From: Acidimicrobiia bacterium
GTDB lineage: Bacteria > Actinomycetota > Acidimicrobiia > Acidimicrobiales > Aldehydirespiratoraceae
Direction: 5' to 3'
DNA: 39,104 nt
NCBI GenBank assembly: GCA_022828135.1
Contig: JAJEJB010000009.1
Coordinates: 1-39,104 of the forward strand
The notes beneath the pieces were generated by a model. That model saw nothing but the letters and a program-made list of their open reading frames with translations. It did not search any database and was not told where the DNA came from. The position numbers were made by a program, and so were the translations under genes. Below, piece after piece: positions 38,888 through 39,104 of the stretch. Every line of letters starts with the position of its first letter. Position 1 is the stretch's first letter.

Positions 38888-39026
38888 CGCTAGCTCGCCG
38901 CGGCTCGCTGGATTCCGACCCTGCGGTAGTCGGCGTAGAGCGTCTGGAGAGTGGCATGCACCATTACCGTCTCCGCTCTGCTCGGTGGTAGCCGGTGCTG
39001 AGCGTCGGTCCGGTCTTGTTGACTCG

Positions 39027-39104
<78 letters not shown>

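Overview
The window is very GC-rich, uses many GTG starts and ATGA/GTGA stop-start overlaps, and carries an actinobacterial version of the central transcription/translation cluster: tRNA-Trp, secE, nusG, rplK, rplA, rplJ, rplL, rpoB, rpoC, rpsL, rpsG, fusA, tuf, rpsJ. RpoC has the long coiled-coil segment near its N-terminus typical of Actinobacteria. A mycofactocin-type (NDMA-dependent) alcohol dehydrogenase fits the same phylum. My best guess is an uncultured member of the class Acidimicrobiia, assembled from a metagenome; the class is inference, the phylum is well supported.

Layout. 1-17600 is an accessory catabolic and transport region of short operons on both strands: the tail of a probable solute-binding protein, a 2-oxoglutarate/Fe(II) oxygenase, a Rieske oxygenase, a cytosine-deaminase-like amidohydrolase, a family III CoA-transferase, an alcohol dehydrogenase followed by a MoxR ATPase and a VWA protein, a branched-chain-type ABC transporter (13004 down to 8280) whose binding protein and first permease are one polypeptide, an acyl-CoA synthetase, a serine beta-lactamase-fold hydrolase, a PPOX-fold protein and an FAD monooxygenase. 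Together they suggest import and oxidation of aromatic or N-heterocyclic substrates feeding CoA-thioester metabolism; no substrate can be named.

17700-19120 holds tRNA-Thr(GGT), tRNA-Met(CAT) and tRNA-Trp(CCA), with an ECF sigma factor/zinc anti-sigma pair between the second and third. 19171-35736 is the housekeeping cluster, interrupted between rplL and rpoB by a PtpB-like phosphatase gene. It ends unusually, with rpsJ not followed by rplC. 35788-38220 carries, on the minus strand, an ORC/Cdc6-like ATPase preceded by an iteron-like repeat array, a divergent indole-3-glycerol-phosphate synthase, and the 3' stub of an AI-2E family transporter. From about 38235 the sequence switches to the 3' end of a probable N-6 DNA methylase gene, and the window ends in a 76-base CT dinucleotide run, so the last kilobase may be rearranged or misassembled.

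The most striking observations are: RpoC lacks all four cysteines of the second zinc site; a lipoprotein binding protein is fused to a LivH permease; the VWA gene has no normal start codon and its frame is the -1 frame of moxR at an A-run followed by a strong hairpin; ribosomal protein S12 has Arg at position 88; and the rifampicin region of RpoB has unusual residues. No gene-free stretch exceeds 300 bases. No rRNA, CRISPR array or complete insertion sequence was seen.
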